This document shows, piece after piece, positions 52,376 through 60,636 of a stretch of DNA of 64,000 nt. Numbering within the stretch: the stretch's first letter is position 1; each line of letters starts with the position of its first letter. The notes under the pieces are model-generated. The model worked only from the letters and a program-made list of their open reading frames with translations. It ran no database searches and was not told the origin of the DNA. The position numbers were made by a program, and so were the translations under genes. Origin of the DNA: Roseitranquillus sp963776845 (GTDB lineage: Bacteria > Pseudomonadota > Alphaproteobacteria > Rhodobacterales > Rhodobacteraceae); assembly GCA_963776845.1 (NCBI GenBank), contig CAVZOJ010000002.1:248001-312000 (forward strand), in the 5' to 3' direction.

Positions 52376-52888
52376 ACCGCCAGAAAAAAGGTTTCCCTCT
52401 CTATCTTGTGCAGTTCAATCGCGCCAATCCCGTCGCCGTCAGGCCTTGGCCTGACAGAAGGGAGAACGTCGATGTCAGCATGTAGCTTGGATAGGACAGA
52501 TCGAGATAACCAAAGGAGTTGGGTGTCGCATCGACCGACGTGCAACCGCCTCCCGGATCGCACTCGTAGATGTACTTCTGGCCAGAATCATACTGGACGA
52601 ATCGCTATGGAGCCGACTTTGGTGAGGGTGCCGCTGGTGGTCGTACGCCCCGCAGTTTCGGAAACAGGCTCAAAGCGGCAAGCTATCACCGGACCCGGGG
52701 CGGGCGTGGCGCTGAGAGCAAGTACGGCACATTGCGTGTCCTGTCCTCCATGCCGCCGGCGCAACCCCCTTCGTCCCGCCGCGTCCCCTTCATCGCGACG
52801 GCTGAACCGTGCCCTCACGCAACGACGCTTGAACGGCGTTGCTTTCAACGTCATGCCCGTACCTGCAAACCGTCGGACACAGCCTAGC
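52376..52888. other. Gap without a supported gene
   Basis: Overlapping open frames are present on both strands but none has a start with a ribosome-binding site or a recognisable motif. The composition is less GC-biased at third positions than in neighbouring genes. Confidence 0.35.
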
Positions 52889-53266
52889 TCAGCCGCGCAC
52901 CTGGAACTTGTCTTTGCCGATCCTGACCAACATGGCGGCTCGACCAGTTCGCGCATACTCGAACTCAATGCGGTCCATGTTCTCCTCGAACCGGGCAAGA
53001 CCGTCCGCTTCAGCGCAACTCATTCCAATGCGGGAGAGCGAGGCGAAGCGCGGCTTCTCAAATCGCTGATGATTGAAATCTCTATCCCAAGAGACAAGAA
53101 CGCGCCGCGCTTCCATTGCTGCCACTGCCACCAGCGTATCGGGCGCGTCGGCCGCCATTATCTCGCGAACCCGCACGACGTCACGTCCTCGCTCGGTCAA
53201 GAAATCTCCGATAGAGTCGGGCACGTTGTTGTCCGTAAGAAATCGGATAGAAAAGCTGACCGCCAT
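52889..53266 (-). CDS. DUF5615 (PIN-like) toxin
   Basis: 125 residues. IRFLTDNNVPDSIGDFLTER gives the first acidic pair of a PIN-like nuclease (LxDNNVP), ADAPDTLVAVAAMEARRVLV the second, and SWDRDFN the D-x-D-F motif of DUF5615. It is predicted to be an RNase toxin. The ATG (53266) overlaps the antitoxin stop (ATGA), so the antitoxin is translated first. Confidence 0.78.
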   Translation of the reverse strand: MAVSFSIRFLTDNNVPDSIGDFLTERGRDVVRVREIMAADAPDTLVAVAAMEARRVLVSWDRDFNHQRFEKPRFASLSRIGMSCAEADGLARFEENMDRIEFEYARTGRAAMLVRIGKDKFQVRG

Positions 53267-53907
53267 CAGGCGGCAGAATCTCCCATCTGCGCCCGCGCAG
53301 CCTTTATGTCCTCATGTCGGAGTTCCGGAAACTCGCGCAGGACCGTGGCTGCATCATGGCCCCTCTGAAGGTAGCTTACGACCGAGGACACGGGGATGCG
53401 GGTGCCTTCGAAAACCGGGCGATTGTTCATCACAAAACGTTGCGAGACGACATGGCCGAGCACGCCTTCGCTCCGCACGTTGAGCCTGCGGACGGCCTCC
53501 CTTGTGTCCTTGATCGCCACACGCAACGGGATATCGAACACTCTCTGACGGCTTACCACCTCGCGGCGTTCGCTTGGGCGCGGGTCATCGAACACGACGC
53601 GACGTCCGAGCACGTAGAGGGTCTGCGCCGTCCAGCGCGCGTCGCCAAGGTGAGCGAGTGCGCGGGACACTTGTCTGAGATGCTGCAGGGACACCCGGTG
53701 TTCGTTTCGAAGGGAGTTGAGCACGCGAAGCGAGACGACGTCTCGGAAGGAGTAAATTCGACTGAAAGGCTGCCGCCGGTTGTCAGGCGCGTAGCTCGGC
53801 ACGAGGAAGCCGCTGCGGTCCCAAGATCGAAGCTGACCGACCGATACTCCGGTTAAACGGGCGGCGTCCCGCTCGCTGAACGCGCCTAGGATTTCAGGAT
53901 CGTCCAT
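53266..53907 (-). CDS. MerR-DUF433 antitoxin
   Basis: About 213 residues. The N-terminal MerR helix-turn-helix reads FSERDAARLTGVSVGQLRSW. A middle region is followed by a C-terminal DUF433 domain, VFEGTRIPVSSVVSYLQRGH and TVLREFPELRHEDIKAARAQ. DUF433 proteins are VapB-like antitoxins paired with DUF5615/PIN toxins, and the MerR part would give operator binding and autoregulation. Confidence 0.82.
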   Translation of the reverse strand: MDDPEILGAFSERDAARLTGVSVGQLRSWDRSGFLVPSYAPDNRRQPFSRIYSFRDVVSLRVLNSLRNEHRVSLQHLRQVSRALAHLGDARWTAQTLYVLGRRVVFDDPRPSERREVVSRQRVFDIPLRVAIKDTREAVRRLNVRSEGVLGHVVSQRFVMNNRPVFEGTRIPVSSVVSYLQRGHDAATVLREFPELRHEDIKAARAQMGDSAA

Positions 53908-54080
53908 CACTCGCCCCCCGAACTGGTCAAGAGCCTGCCAGCAGCCTGCATGGCCGTCAATCGCGCTCGCGTCTCGCAGGCATGTACATCTATTCGCGCA
54001 CCAATGGCGGCTAGAATGGGGGACGCGCGTCCTAGTGTCAGCGCCAACTCTTTGATTTAAGACAACAAAATGAGTTTAGG

Positions 54081-54170
54081 TGGCGGAGAAGGTGGGATTC
54101 GAACCCACGGAAGGCTTTCGCCTTCAACGGTTTTCAAGACCGTCGCAATCGACCACTCTGCCACTTCTCC
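54081..54170 (-). tRNA. tRNA-Ser (anticodon UGA)
   Basis: The minus strand folds as a class II tRNA: acceptor GGAGAAG/CTTCTCC, anticodon loop CTTGAAA giving UGA (reads UCA), a long variable arm (GAAGGCGAAAGCCTTC), T-arm GTGGGTTCGAATCCCAC, discriminator G and an encoded CCA (54081-54083). 90 nt including CCA. Confidence 0.95.
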
Positions 54171-54330
54171 AGTGTGCCAGGGTCTACCGCCAGACGCCGC
54201 TGATGTGAAGCGAAGCGATGCGACGATGCGCTGTGGAAGCGAGGGGCGATTCCGAGTCGCGTGAACGTGCGTGACAATCCCGGAGAAGTGGATCTAGACC
54301 CCGACGTGTAGCCACTGCCCGGAGCGCCCG

Positions 54331-55485
54331 ATGTACCGTTTCGTCATGCCACTCGTCATCGCCACGATCATTGCCCTGCCGGCGCGCGCTGCTTTCGAAA
54401 CGCGGGCTGGTGCGGCCTGGGTCTATGACATCACGACGGACACAGTCCTTCTAGAGAAGCAGGCCGAGGTGCCGCTGCCGCCTGCGAGCATGTCCAAGCT
54501 GATGACCCTGTTCATGCTTTTCGAGGCTTTGCGCGACGGCCGAGTCACAATGGACACCGAGTTCGGGGTCTCGGATCGCGCAGCATCTATGGGCGGCTCG
54601 ACCATGTACCTCGACCAACGCGACCGTCCGACCGTGGAGCAGTTGGTCCAGGGTATCGTGGTGCAGTCCGGAAACGACGCGACCGTCGTCGTGGCCGAGG
54701 GACTTGCGGGCACGGAGGACGCATTCGCGCGGCTGATGAACGATCGGGCCGCGGCGCTTGGTCTTGAGCAGTCGACCTTCACGAACGCAAGTGGCTGGCC
54801 GAGCCCAAACCATCGGATGAGCGCCGAGGATCTAGGCACGCTCGCGACACTGCTCATCGAGGAGTTTCCAGAATACTACGGCTACTTTTCTCAGGAGGAG
54901 TACGAGTTCGATGGCCGCGCGCCGCAGAACCGCTTCAACCGCAATCCGCTGCTCGACCTAGGGATCGGCGCGGACGGACTGAAGACCGGCCATACTCAGG
55001 AGGCGGGGTACGGCCTGGTCGGATCGGCGGAGCAGGGCGGGCGTCGCATAGTTTTCGTCCTAACCGGCCTGCAAAGCGAGCAGGCGCGTGCCGAGGAGTC
55101 GGAGCGTATCGTTTCGTGGGCCTTCCGCCAGTTTATCGAGAAGACGGTCGCGGAGGAGGGGCGCCACTTCGGCGACGTGCCGGTGTGGCTCGGCGACCGG
55201 CAAAGCGTCGGGCTCGTTGCGGGCGAAGAGCTGTCCGTCCTCTTGCCGGCGACGCAGCCGGACGATCTCGAGGCGCAGATCGTCTATCGAGGGCCCCTCG
55301 AGGCGCCGATCGAAGAGGGAGAGCAGGTGGCGGAACTGGTGATCCCGCGCAACGACCTGCCGGACGCCCGCCTGCCGCTGGTAGCCGACCGCGCCGTCCC
55401 GGAGGGCGGGTTCATCCCTCGCGTGCGCACCGCTGCGTTCGTGCTTCTGGCTCGTGCGTGGGGGGAGGCGCAGGCGCTCAGGTGA
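54331..55485 (+). CDS. D-alanyl-D-alanine carboxypeptidase (PBP5/6 type)
   Basis: 384 residues with an N-terminal signal (MPLVIATIIALPARA). The penicillin-binding motifs are SMSK in PPASMSKLMTLF, SGN in VVQSGNDATVVVAEG, and KTG in GLKTGHTQEAGYG. A C-terminal PBP5 domain follows. The enzyme trims the terminal D-Ala of peptidoglycan stem peptides in the periplasm. It is the first gene of a dense run; its stop overlaps the tmk start. Confidence 0.93.
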   Translation: MYRFVMPLVIATIIALPARAAFETRAGAAWVYDITTDTVLLEKQAEVPLPPASMSKLMTLFMLFEALRDGRVTMDTEFGVSDRAASMGGSTMYLDQRDRPTVEQLVQGIVVQSGNDATVVVAEGLAGTEDAFARLMNDRAAALGLEQSTFTNASGWPSPNHRMSAEDLGTLATLLIEEFPEYYGYFSQEEYEFDGRAPQNRFNRNPLLDLGIGADGLKTGHTQEAGYGLVGSAEQGGRRIVFVLTGLQSEQARAEESERIVSWAFRQFIEKTVAEEGRHFGDVPVWLGDRQSVGLVAGEELSVLLPATQPDDLEAQIVYRGPLEAPIEEGEQVAELVIPRNDLPDARLPLVADRAVPEGGFIPRVRTAAFVLLARAWGEAQALR

Positions 55486-56100
55486 GCGACCGCGCCCGGC
55501 TCATCACCTTCGAGGGAATCGACGGTTCGGGAAAATCGACGCAGGCGCATCGCCTGGTCGCAGCGCTGCGCGCCGCTGGCGGCAACACCGTGCTGACGCG
55601 CGAGCCTGGCGGCTCGGCGGGCGCGGAGGCGATCCGAAGCCTCCTTGTGGAGGGTGAGCCGGATCGCTGGTCGCCGGAAACAGAGATCCTCCTGTTCACG
55701 GCCGCGCGCCGCGATCACCTTGAAAGGACGATCGAGCCGGCACTCGCGCAGGGGAACGACGTCGTTTCGGACCGTTTCGTCGAACTCGACGCGTGTCTAC
55801 CAAGGAATCGTGCGCCCGGAACTGCGTGAGATCGTCGATCTGCTGCACGCGCGGATGATCGGGCGCGAGGCGGACCTGACCATCGTGCTAGACGCCGACC
55901 CGACCGAGGCCGCCGCGCGCGGTCTCGGCGGCTCGATCGGGGAGGGGCGCTTCGAAGCGTTCGGTCTGTCGTTCCAGAAGGCTCTCCGACAAGGCTTTCT
56001 GAAGCTTGCAAGCGATGCGCCACAGCGATGCCGCGTCGTCGATGCGAGGCGTAGCACCGACGATGTCGCGGCGGACGTCTGGCGCATTGTGAGCGCATGA
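55482..56100 (+). pseudogene. tmk: Thymidylate kinase, one-base frameshift (possibly a sequencing error)
   Basis: From GTG 55482 the frame reads LITFEGIDGSGKSTQAHRLV (P-loop), TREPGGSAGAEAIRSLL and GNDVVSDRFV. At 55787-55790 one extra A (GTCGAACTCG instead of GTCGACTCG) moves the DSTRVYQG motif into the next frame, which continues ELREIVDLLHARMIGREADL to TGA 56098. Tmk makes dTDP and is essential, so the enzyme must be functional in the cell, and an assembly error or programmed repair is more likely than loss. It overlaps both neighbours by four bases. Confidence 0.88.
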
Positions 56101-57200
56101 GGGAAAAGGACGGGAAGCAGGAGCCGGATGCCGTCTCCGGCGCGCCGCACCCGCGGCACACCCGGCTGCTGCTCGGGCAGGAGGTCGCGGAACAGGCGTT
56201 TCTCGATGCTGCTCGATCCGACCGCCTGCATCATGCATGGCTGTTGGTAGGGCCCCGTGGAGTCGGCAAGGCGACGCTCGCCTGGCGAATTGCCCGCTGG
56301 CTGCTGGCGGAGCATGCCTCTGCGCGTTCCCTAGACGCCGATCCCGAAGAGCCGGTCGCACGACGTCTTGCGGCGCTTTCGGAGCCCGCGCTCTTCCTGT
56401 TGCGCAGGACACACGACGACAGGACAGACCGCCTCAAGACCGTCATCACCGTCGACGAGGTTCGGCGTCTGGGCTCCTTCTTCTCGCTCAGCCGACCGGA
56501 CGGAGGTCGGCGGGTGGTGATCCTCGACGCTGCCGACGAGATGAACCTCAGCGCGGCGAACGCGCTTCTGAAGGTGCTCGAGGAGCCGCCGCGGGATACG
56601 GTGATGCTGCTCGTCTGTCATCGGCCCCGGGCGCTCCTGCCCACGATCCGCTCCCGTTGCAGGGTCTTGCGCTGCGCCCCGCTGGCTGCCGACCAGGTGG
56701 CGCGCGCGCTCACGGCAGCCGGCATCGACGCCGGGGAAGATGCCGGGGCAATTGCAGAACTCGCTGCTGGCTCGGTAGGTGAGGCCGCCCGGCTTGCCCA
56801 GATGGACGGCGCGGAGATCTACAAGGCGGTAACAGAGGTTCTGTCGTCGATGCCGCTGCTCGACCGGTCTTCAGCCTTCGCCCTCGCGGAAAAGACTTCC
56901 GGTCGCGCCAACGAGGCTCGGCTGGACGCGACGGTCGGGATGTTCGAGGCTGCGCTGTCCCGCATGGCGCGGCGAGGCGCAGGTGTGCCAATGTCCGAGG
57001 CGGTCTCCGGAGAGGCTTCACTCGCGGCTCGGCTCGCGCCGACGCCGCATGCAGCGCGGGCATGGGCAGACCTGCAGACCGAGCTTTCTGCAAGGGCGCG
57101 ACATGCCAGGGCGGTCAACCTTGACCCCGCTTCGCTCATCCTCGATATGGTCCTGAAAGCCAACGACACTGCCACCCGAACCGTCGGGCAGGCGCCCTGA
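56097..57200 (+). CDS. holB: DNA polymerase III subunit delta prime
   Basis: 367 residues. AAA+ clamp-loader features: HHAWLLVGPRGVGKATLAWR (P-loop), DAADEMNLSAANALLKVLEE and LLVCHRPRALLPTIRSRCRV (SRC motif). It is a component of the clamp loader that places the beta clamp. ATG 56097 overlaps the tmk stop; tmk-holB-tatD is a classical gene order. Confidence 0.9.
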   Translation: MREKDGKQEPDAVSGAPHPRHTRLLLGQEVAEQAFLDAARSDRLHHAWLLVGPRGVGKATLAWRIARWLLAEHASARSLDADPEEPVARRLAALSEPALFLLRRTHDDRTDRLKTVITVDEVRRLGSFFSLSRPDGGRRVVILDAADEMNLSAANALLKVLEEPPRDTVMLLVCHRPRALLPTIRSRCRVLRCAPLAADQVARALTAAGIDAGEDAGAIAELAAGSVGEAARLAQMDGAEIYKAVTEVLSSMPLLDRSSAFALAEKTSGRANEARLDATVGMFEAALSRMARRGAGVPMSEAVSGEASLAARLAPTPHAARAWADLQTELSARARHARAVNLDPASLILDMVLKANDTATRTVGQAP

Positions 57201-57234
57201 ACCTGGGGGCGCGCAGGACCCCTGGGACGCAGAG

Positions 57235-58038
57235 ATGACCTCGCCATCCATTACCGACAGCCATTGCCACCTCGATTTCCCGCAGTTCGAAGGGGAAGTG
57301 GACGCCCTCGTCTCGGGCGCAGCCGAGGCGGGGGTTTGGCGCATGGTGACGATCTGCACGAAGCTGCGACATGAGCCGGCGGTCCGAGCGATCACCGAGG
57401 CGCACGACAATGTCTTCTACGCCGCGGGCACACATCCTATGAGTGTCGTCGACGAGCCGATGGCGACCGTCGAGGATCTCGTGCGACTGGCGGCGTATCC
57501 AAAGCTCGTGGGGATCGGAGAGAGCGGCCTCGACTATCACTACACCGCCAAGAGCGCCGCTCTTCAGCAGGAGAGCCTGCGAATACATATCGAAGCGGCG
57601 AGGCAGACCGGCCTGCCACTCGTCATCCACGCCCGCGATGCCGATGAGGATATGGCGCGGATTCTGACCGAGGAGTACGAGGCGGGCGAGTATTCCTGCG
57701 TCATGCATTGCTTTTCGTCCGGCGCCGAACTTGCACGCGCGGCGCTTGAGATGGGCTTCTACCTTTCGATGTCCGGTATCGCCGCTTTCCCGCGGTCATC
57801 CGATCTGCGGGAGATTTTCGCGGCCGCGCCGCTCGACAGGATTCTTGTCGAGACGGACTCGCCTTACCTCGCGCCGCCACCGCATCGCGGGAAGCGCAAC
57901 CAACCCGCCTTCGTCGTACACACCGCACGTGTCGGCGCGCAGATCTTCGGTATTGATTACGAGGACTTCGCGGCGAAGACGGAGGAGAACTTCGACCGCC
58001 TTTTTTCCAAGGCTGCAGCATGGACCAAAGCCGCCTGA
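57235..58038 (+). CDS. tatD: TatD-family deoxyribonuclease
   Basis: 267 residues, TIM-barrel metal hydrolase: ITDSHCHLDFPQFEGEVD, VGIGESGLDYHY, LPLVIHARDADEDMARIL, VMHCFSSGAELARAAL and LVETDSPYLAPPPHRGKRN. Probable 3'-5' exonuclease or quality-control nuclease. Its stop overlaps the next ATG (TGATG). Confidence 0.93.
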   Translation: MTSPSITDSHCHLDFPQFEGEVDALVSGAAEAGVWRMVTICTKLRHEPAVRAITEAHDNVFYAAGTHPMSVVDEPMATVEDLVRLAAYPKLVGIGESGLDYHYTAKSAALQQESLRIHIEAARQTGLPLVIHARDADEDMARILTEEYEAGEYSCVMHCFSSGAELARAALEMGFYLSMSGIAAFPRSSDLREIFAAAPLDRILVETDSPYLAPPPHRGKRNQPAFVVHTARVGAQIFGIDYEDFAAKTEENFDRLFSKAAAWTKAA

Positions 58039-58835
58039 TGGCGCGGCTGACGTTCACAATCCTCGGTTGCGGCTCCTCGGGCGGGGTTCCAAGGCTGGGG
58101 GGCAACTGGGGCGCCTGTGATCCTGACGACCCGCGAAACAGTCGCCGCAGATGCTCCATGCTGGTCGAGAGATCCGATCTTGAGGGCAGCACGCGTGTGC
58201 TTATCGACACGTCGCCGGATCTGAGGGCGCAATTGCTCGATGCGGGTGTCGGAACGCTCGACGCCGTTGTGTACACCCACGCACATGCCGATCATGTCCA
58301 TGGCATCGACGATCTCCGGATGATCGTCTTTAACACCAGGCGTCGTCTGCCGGTTTGGGCCGATGCGCCCACGCGGTCGAGCATCATGGGGCGATTTGGG
58401 TATGCCTTCGAGCAACCCAAGGGGTCATCCTATCCTCCAATCCTGGAGATGAACCCGATAGACGGCGAAGTGATCGTCGACGGCGCGGGTGGCGAAATCG
58501 TCCTACGGCCGTTCCCCGTTCGCCATGGCAGGATCGACGCGTTGGGTTATCGCGTGGCCGGTGTCGCGTACCTGCCGGACGTCTCCGACATGACGGTGGA
58601 GGCTTGGTCGGCCGTAAGCGGTCTGGACTGCTGGATTGTCGACGCGCTTCGTCGGGATCCGCATCCGACGCACGTCCACCTCGAACGATCGCTTGAATGG
58701 ATCGAGCGTGCGGCACCCAAGCGGGCGATCTTGACCAACATGCACATAGACCTCGACCACGCGACGGTCGCATCCGAGACGCCTGACCACGTGACGCCCG
58801 CCTATGACGGGATGACGATCAGCTACGACATCTGA
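58038..58835 (+). CDS. MBL-fold metal-dependent hydrolase (PhnP-like)
   Basis: 265 residues from ATG 58038. The metal motif is VVYTHAHADHVHGIDDLRMI, with LGCGSSGGVPRLGGNWGAC at the N-terminus and LTNMHIDLDHATV near the end, typical of the PhnP/YcbX-like branch that follows tatD in alphaproteobacteria. Likely phosphodiesterase; substrate unknown. Confidence 0.87.
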   Translation: MARLTFTILGCGSSGGVPRLGGNWGACDPDDPRNSRRRCSMLVERSDLEGSTRVLIDTSPDLRAQLLDAGVGTLDAVVYTHAHADHVHGIDDLRMIVFNTRRRLPVWADAPTRSSIMGRFGYAFEQPKGSSYPPILEMNPIDGEVIVDGAGGEIVLRPFPVRHGRIDALGYRVAGVAYLPDVSDMTVEAWSAVSGLDCWIVDALRRDPHPTHVHLERSLEWIERAAPKRAILTNMHIDLDHATVASETPDHVTPAYDGMTISYDI

Positions 58836-58836
58836 G

Positions 58837-59766
58837 GTGCAGGCGCTTCTCGAGGTCGTCCTTCCAGTCTTCATCCTCCTCGGCTTCGGATATGCTGCTG
58901 TCTGGCGCGGCTGGTTCTCCGAGAGCGGCGTCAACGCCCTTATGGTCTTCACACAGACCTTCGCGATTCCCTGCCTGCTGTTCCAGGCGATTGCCGATCT
59001 CGATCTCGGCCAGGCGTTCGACGCGCGCCTTCTCGGTCCATTCTATACCGGGGCTCTGGCATGCTTCGCGATCGGCTTGTTCGGCGCGCGCGGGTTCTTC
59101 GGCCGCCCTTGGCCGGACGCTGTTGCGATCGGGTTCTGCTGCATGTTCTCGAACAGCGTGCTGCTGGGTTTGCCGATTACCGAACAGGCGTACGGTCCCG
59201 ATGCGCTTGCGGGCAATTTCGCGATCATCTCCATACACGCCCCGATCTGCTATGCTGTCGGTCTGACCGCCATGGAGATCGTGCGAGCGGGCGGAGGAGG
59301 AATTTGGACGGCGCTCCGTTCAATCGTGCACGCCATCTTCCACAACGCCCTCGTCATCGGGATCATGGCGGGGTTCGCCGTCAATCTTTCAGGCGTTTCG
59401 GTTCCCTCATCGCTGGACATGGCCGTCGAGCTGATGGCGCGGTCAGCCCTGCCGGCCGCGCTGTTCGGGCTTGGAGGCGTGCTTTATCGCTACCGACCCG
59501 AAGGAGACGCGGCCACGATCGCGATGGTTTGCGTCGTGTCCTTGATCGTCCACCCCGCAATGGTGTTCGGGCTGGCGATCGCGACCGGGCTCGGAACGGA
59601 CGGGTTGCGATCCGCCGTGCTCACGTCGGCAATGGCGCCCGGCGTCAACACCTACATCTTCGCCAACCTGTACGGCGTGGCCAAGCGCGTCGCCGCGTCG
59701 GCCGTTCTCGTTGCAACGGCGTCCTCGGTGTTTACCGTCTGGGCTTGGCTCGCGCTGCTCCCTTGA
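58837..59766 (+). CDS. AEC-family transporter
   Basis: 309 residues starting GTG 58837, one base after the MBL stop. About ten helices; ALLEVVLPVFILLGFGYAAV, FCCMFSNSVLLGLPITEQAY and SAMAPGVNTYIFANLYGVAK are auxin-efflux-carrier family features. Such proteins export or exchange organic acids and related anions. Last gene of the housekeeping run before the IS66 element. Confidence 0.88.
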   Translation: MQALLEVVLPVFILLGFGYAAVWRGWFSESGVNALMVFTQTFAIPCLLFQAIADLDLGQAFDARLLGPFYTGALACFAIGLFGARGFFGRPWPDAVAIGFCCMFSNSVLLGLPITEQAYGPDALAGNFAIISIHAPICYAVGLTAMEIVRAGGGGIWTALRSIVHAIFHNALVIGIMAGFAVNLSGVSVPSSLDMAVELMARSALPAALFGLGGVLYRYRPEGDAATIAMVCVVSLIVHPAMVFGLAIATGLGTDGLRSAVLTSAMAPGVNTYIFANLYGVAKRVAASAVLVATASSVFTVWAWLALLP

Positions 59767-59901
59767 GTTCGACGAGCGCGGCGCCCATCAGTAGATCCCC
59801 TTGTGTGATACGGTCGAGATGCAAGGTATGCGCCGTCTCCGCCCCATTGAGGTTCCGGTTTCCGGCGCCGCCAAGCTGGTCGGTGCGGTTTCGTGACGGC
59901 T

Positions 59902-59942
59902 CACAATGAGCTCACCGGGGACTCCCGGGTGAGCTCATTGTG
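59902..59942. repeat. Strong 15-bp palindrome at the IS66 end
   Basis: CACAATGAGCTCACC (59902-59916) and GGTGAGCTCATTGTG (59928-59942) are perfectly complementary around an 11-base loop. The stop codon of the IS66 transposase lies in the right arm. It may be part of the IS66 terminus, a transcription terminator after the AEC gene, or a separate palindromic insert. Confidence 0.6.
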
Positions 59943-60150
59943 GGGAGTTGGTGGCCGCGGCGTAGGCCCAGGGCATCAGCGCGTCGATGTCCTTTTCGAG
60001 GTGGCCGTTGGCGAGCTTGGTGAAGAGATCGACCAGGTAGGCGTAGGGCTCGACGCCGTTGATCTTGCAGGTGCCGATCAGGCTGGCAAAGCGCGCCCAG
60101 GAACGGCCGCCCTCGTCGTGGCCGGCGAAGAGCGCGTTGCGGCGGTTCAT
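59935..60150 (-). pseudogene. IS66 transposase TnpC, C-terminal part
   Basis: The minus strand reads IAMNRRNALFAGHDEGGRSW, RFASLIGTCKINGVEPYAYL and LEKDIDALMPWAYAAATNSP, the C-terminal end of IS66 TnpC. It should follow VENAIRP, which lies at 62770 on the other side of the inserted recombinase module. Confidence 0.85.
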
Positions 60151-60236
60151 GGCGATCACCTGGTCATTCTGCCCATGTCGGGCAGGAAGCTGTCGTCCAC
60201 TATCGTTGGCATCCTCTCCACGGCCGAACTCTTCGG

Positions 60237-60626
60237 GTGGAATCGAGCCAGTCGCGCGAGACTGGCCGCTTCATTTATCTCGTTGTGGGCCCGGGAGACG
60301 TGCTCGTCGTTCCGGCGTGGATGCTCGATCCGGTCGCGTGCGCCGGCATGCGGCAACTCGGCCCGCCGCAGGTCTCACTTGCGGCCCTCACCGATCTTCA
60401 TGATCTGCTGAGCCGGCGCGGATTTCGGCGAAGCTCTTCTGGCGACGCGATCGTCGCCAAGGAGGAGCAGGATGACCGATCCCAAGGTTCCGGCGCCGCC
60501 GCGCCAGCTGATGATGACGTTCGACTCCACGAGGCTCCGCGGCATGTCCACCGCGGAGCGACGGGCCACGGTGACGGCCTTGGCGAACCTGCTGGTCGAG
60601 GCCGCGGCGCCGGGAGGCGGCGATGA
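60237..60626 (+). CDS. Hypothetical protein of the recombinase module
   Basis: The first part (GRFIYLVVGPGDVLVVPAWM, LGPPQVSLAALTDLHDLLSR) resembles small proteins that precede recombinases in rhizobial mobile units. From 60472 its frame overlaps the next gene and looks like a shadow of it. Upstream bases at 60228-60254 form GCCAGTC/GACTGGC, and the natural start may have been displaced. Its TGA overlaps the recombinase ATG (ATGA). Confidence 0.4.
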   Translation: MESSQSRETGRFIYLVVGPGDVLVVPAWMLDPVACAGMRQLGPPQVSLAALTDLHDLLSRRGFRRSSSGDAIVAKEEQDDRSQGSGAAAPADDDVRLHEAPRHVHRGATGHGDGLGEPAGRGRGAGRRR

Positions 60627-60636
60627 CGACGTCTGA
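60472..60636 (+). CDS. Small 54-residue protein of the recombinase module
   Basis: ATG 60472 follows AAGGAGGAGCAGG, a strong ribosome-binding site. The product begins MTDPKVPAPPRQLMMTFDST and continues RLRGMSTAERRATVTALANL, then an acidic end. It overlaps the recombinase start by 14 bases. Role unknown; small partners of this kind are frequent in front of such recombinases. Confidence 0.55.
   Translation: MTDPKVPAPPRQLMMTFDSTRLRGMSTAERRATVTALANLLVEAAAPGGGDDDV

Noticed and set aside
54070..54264. Open frame encoding GGEGGIRTHGRLSPSTVFKT
   Set aside because: This is the well-known spurious translation of a tRNA-Ser gene read on the opposite strand; the tRNA at 54081-54170 explains it.
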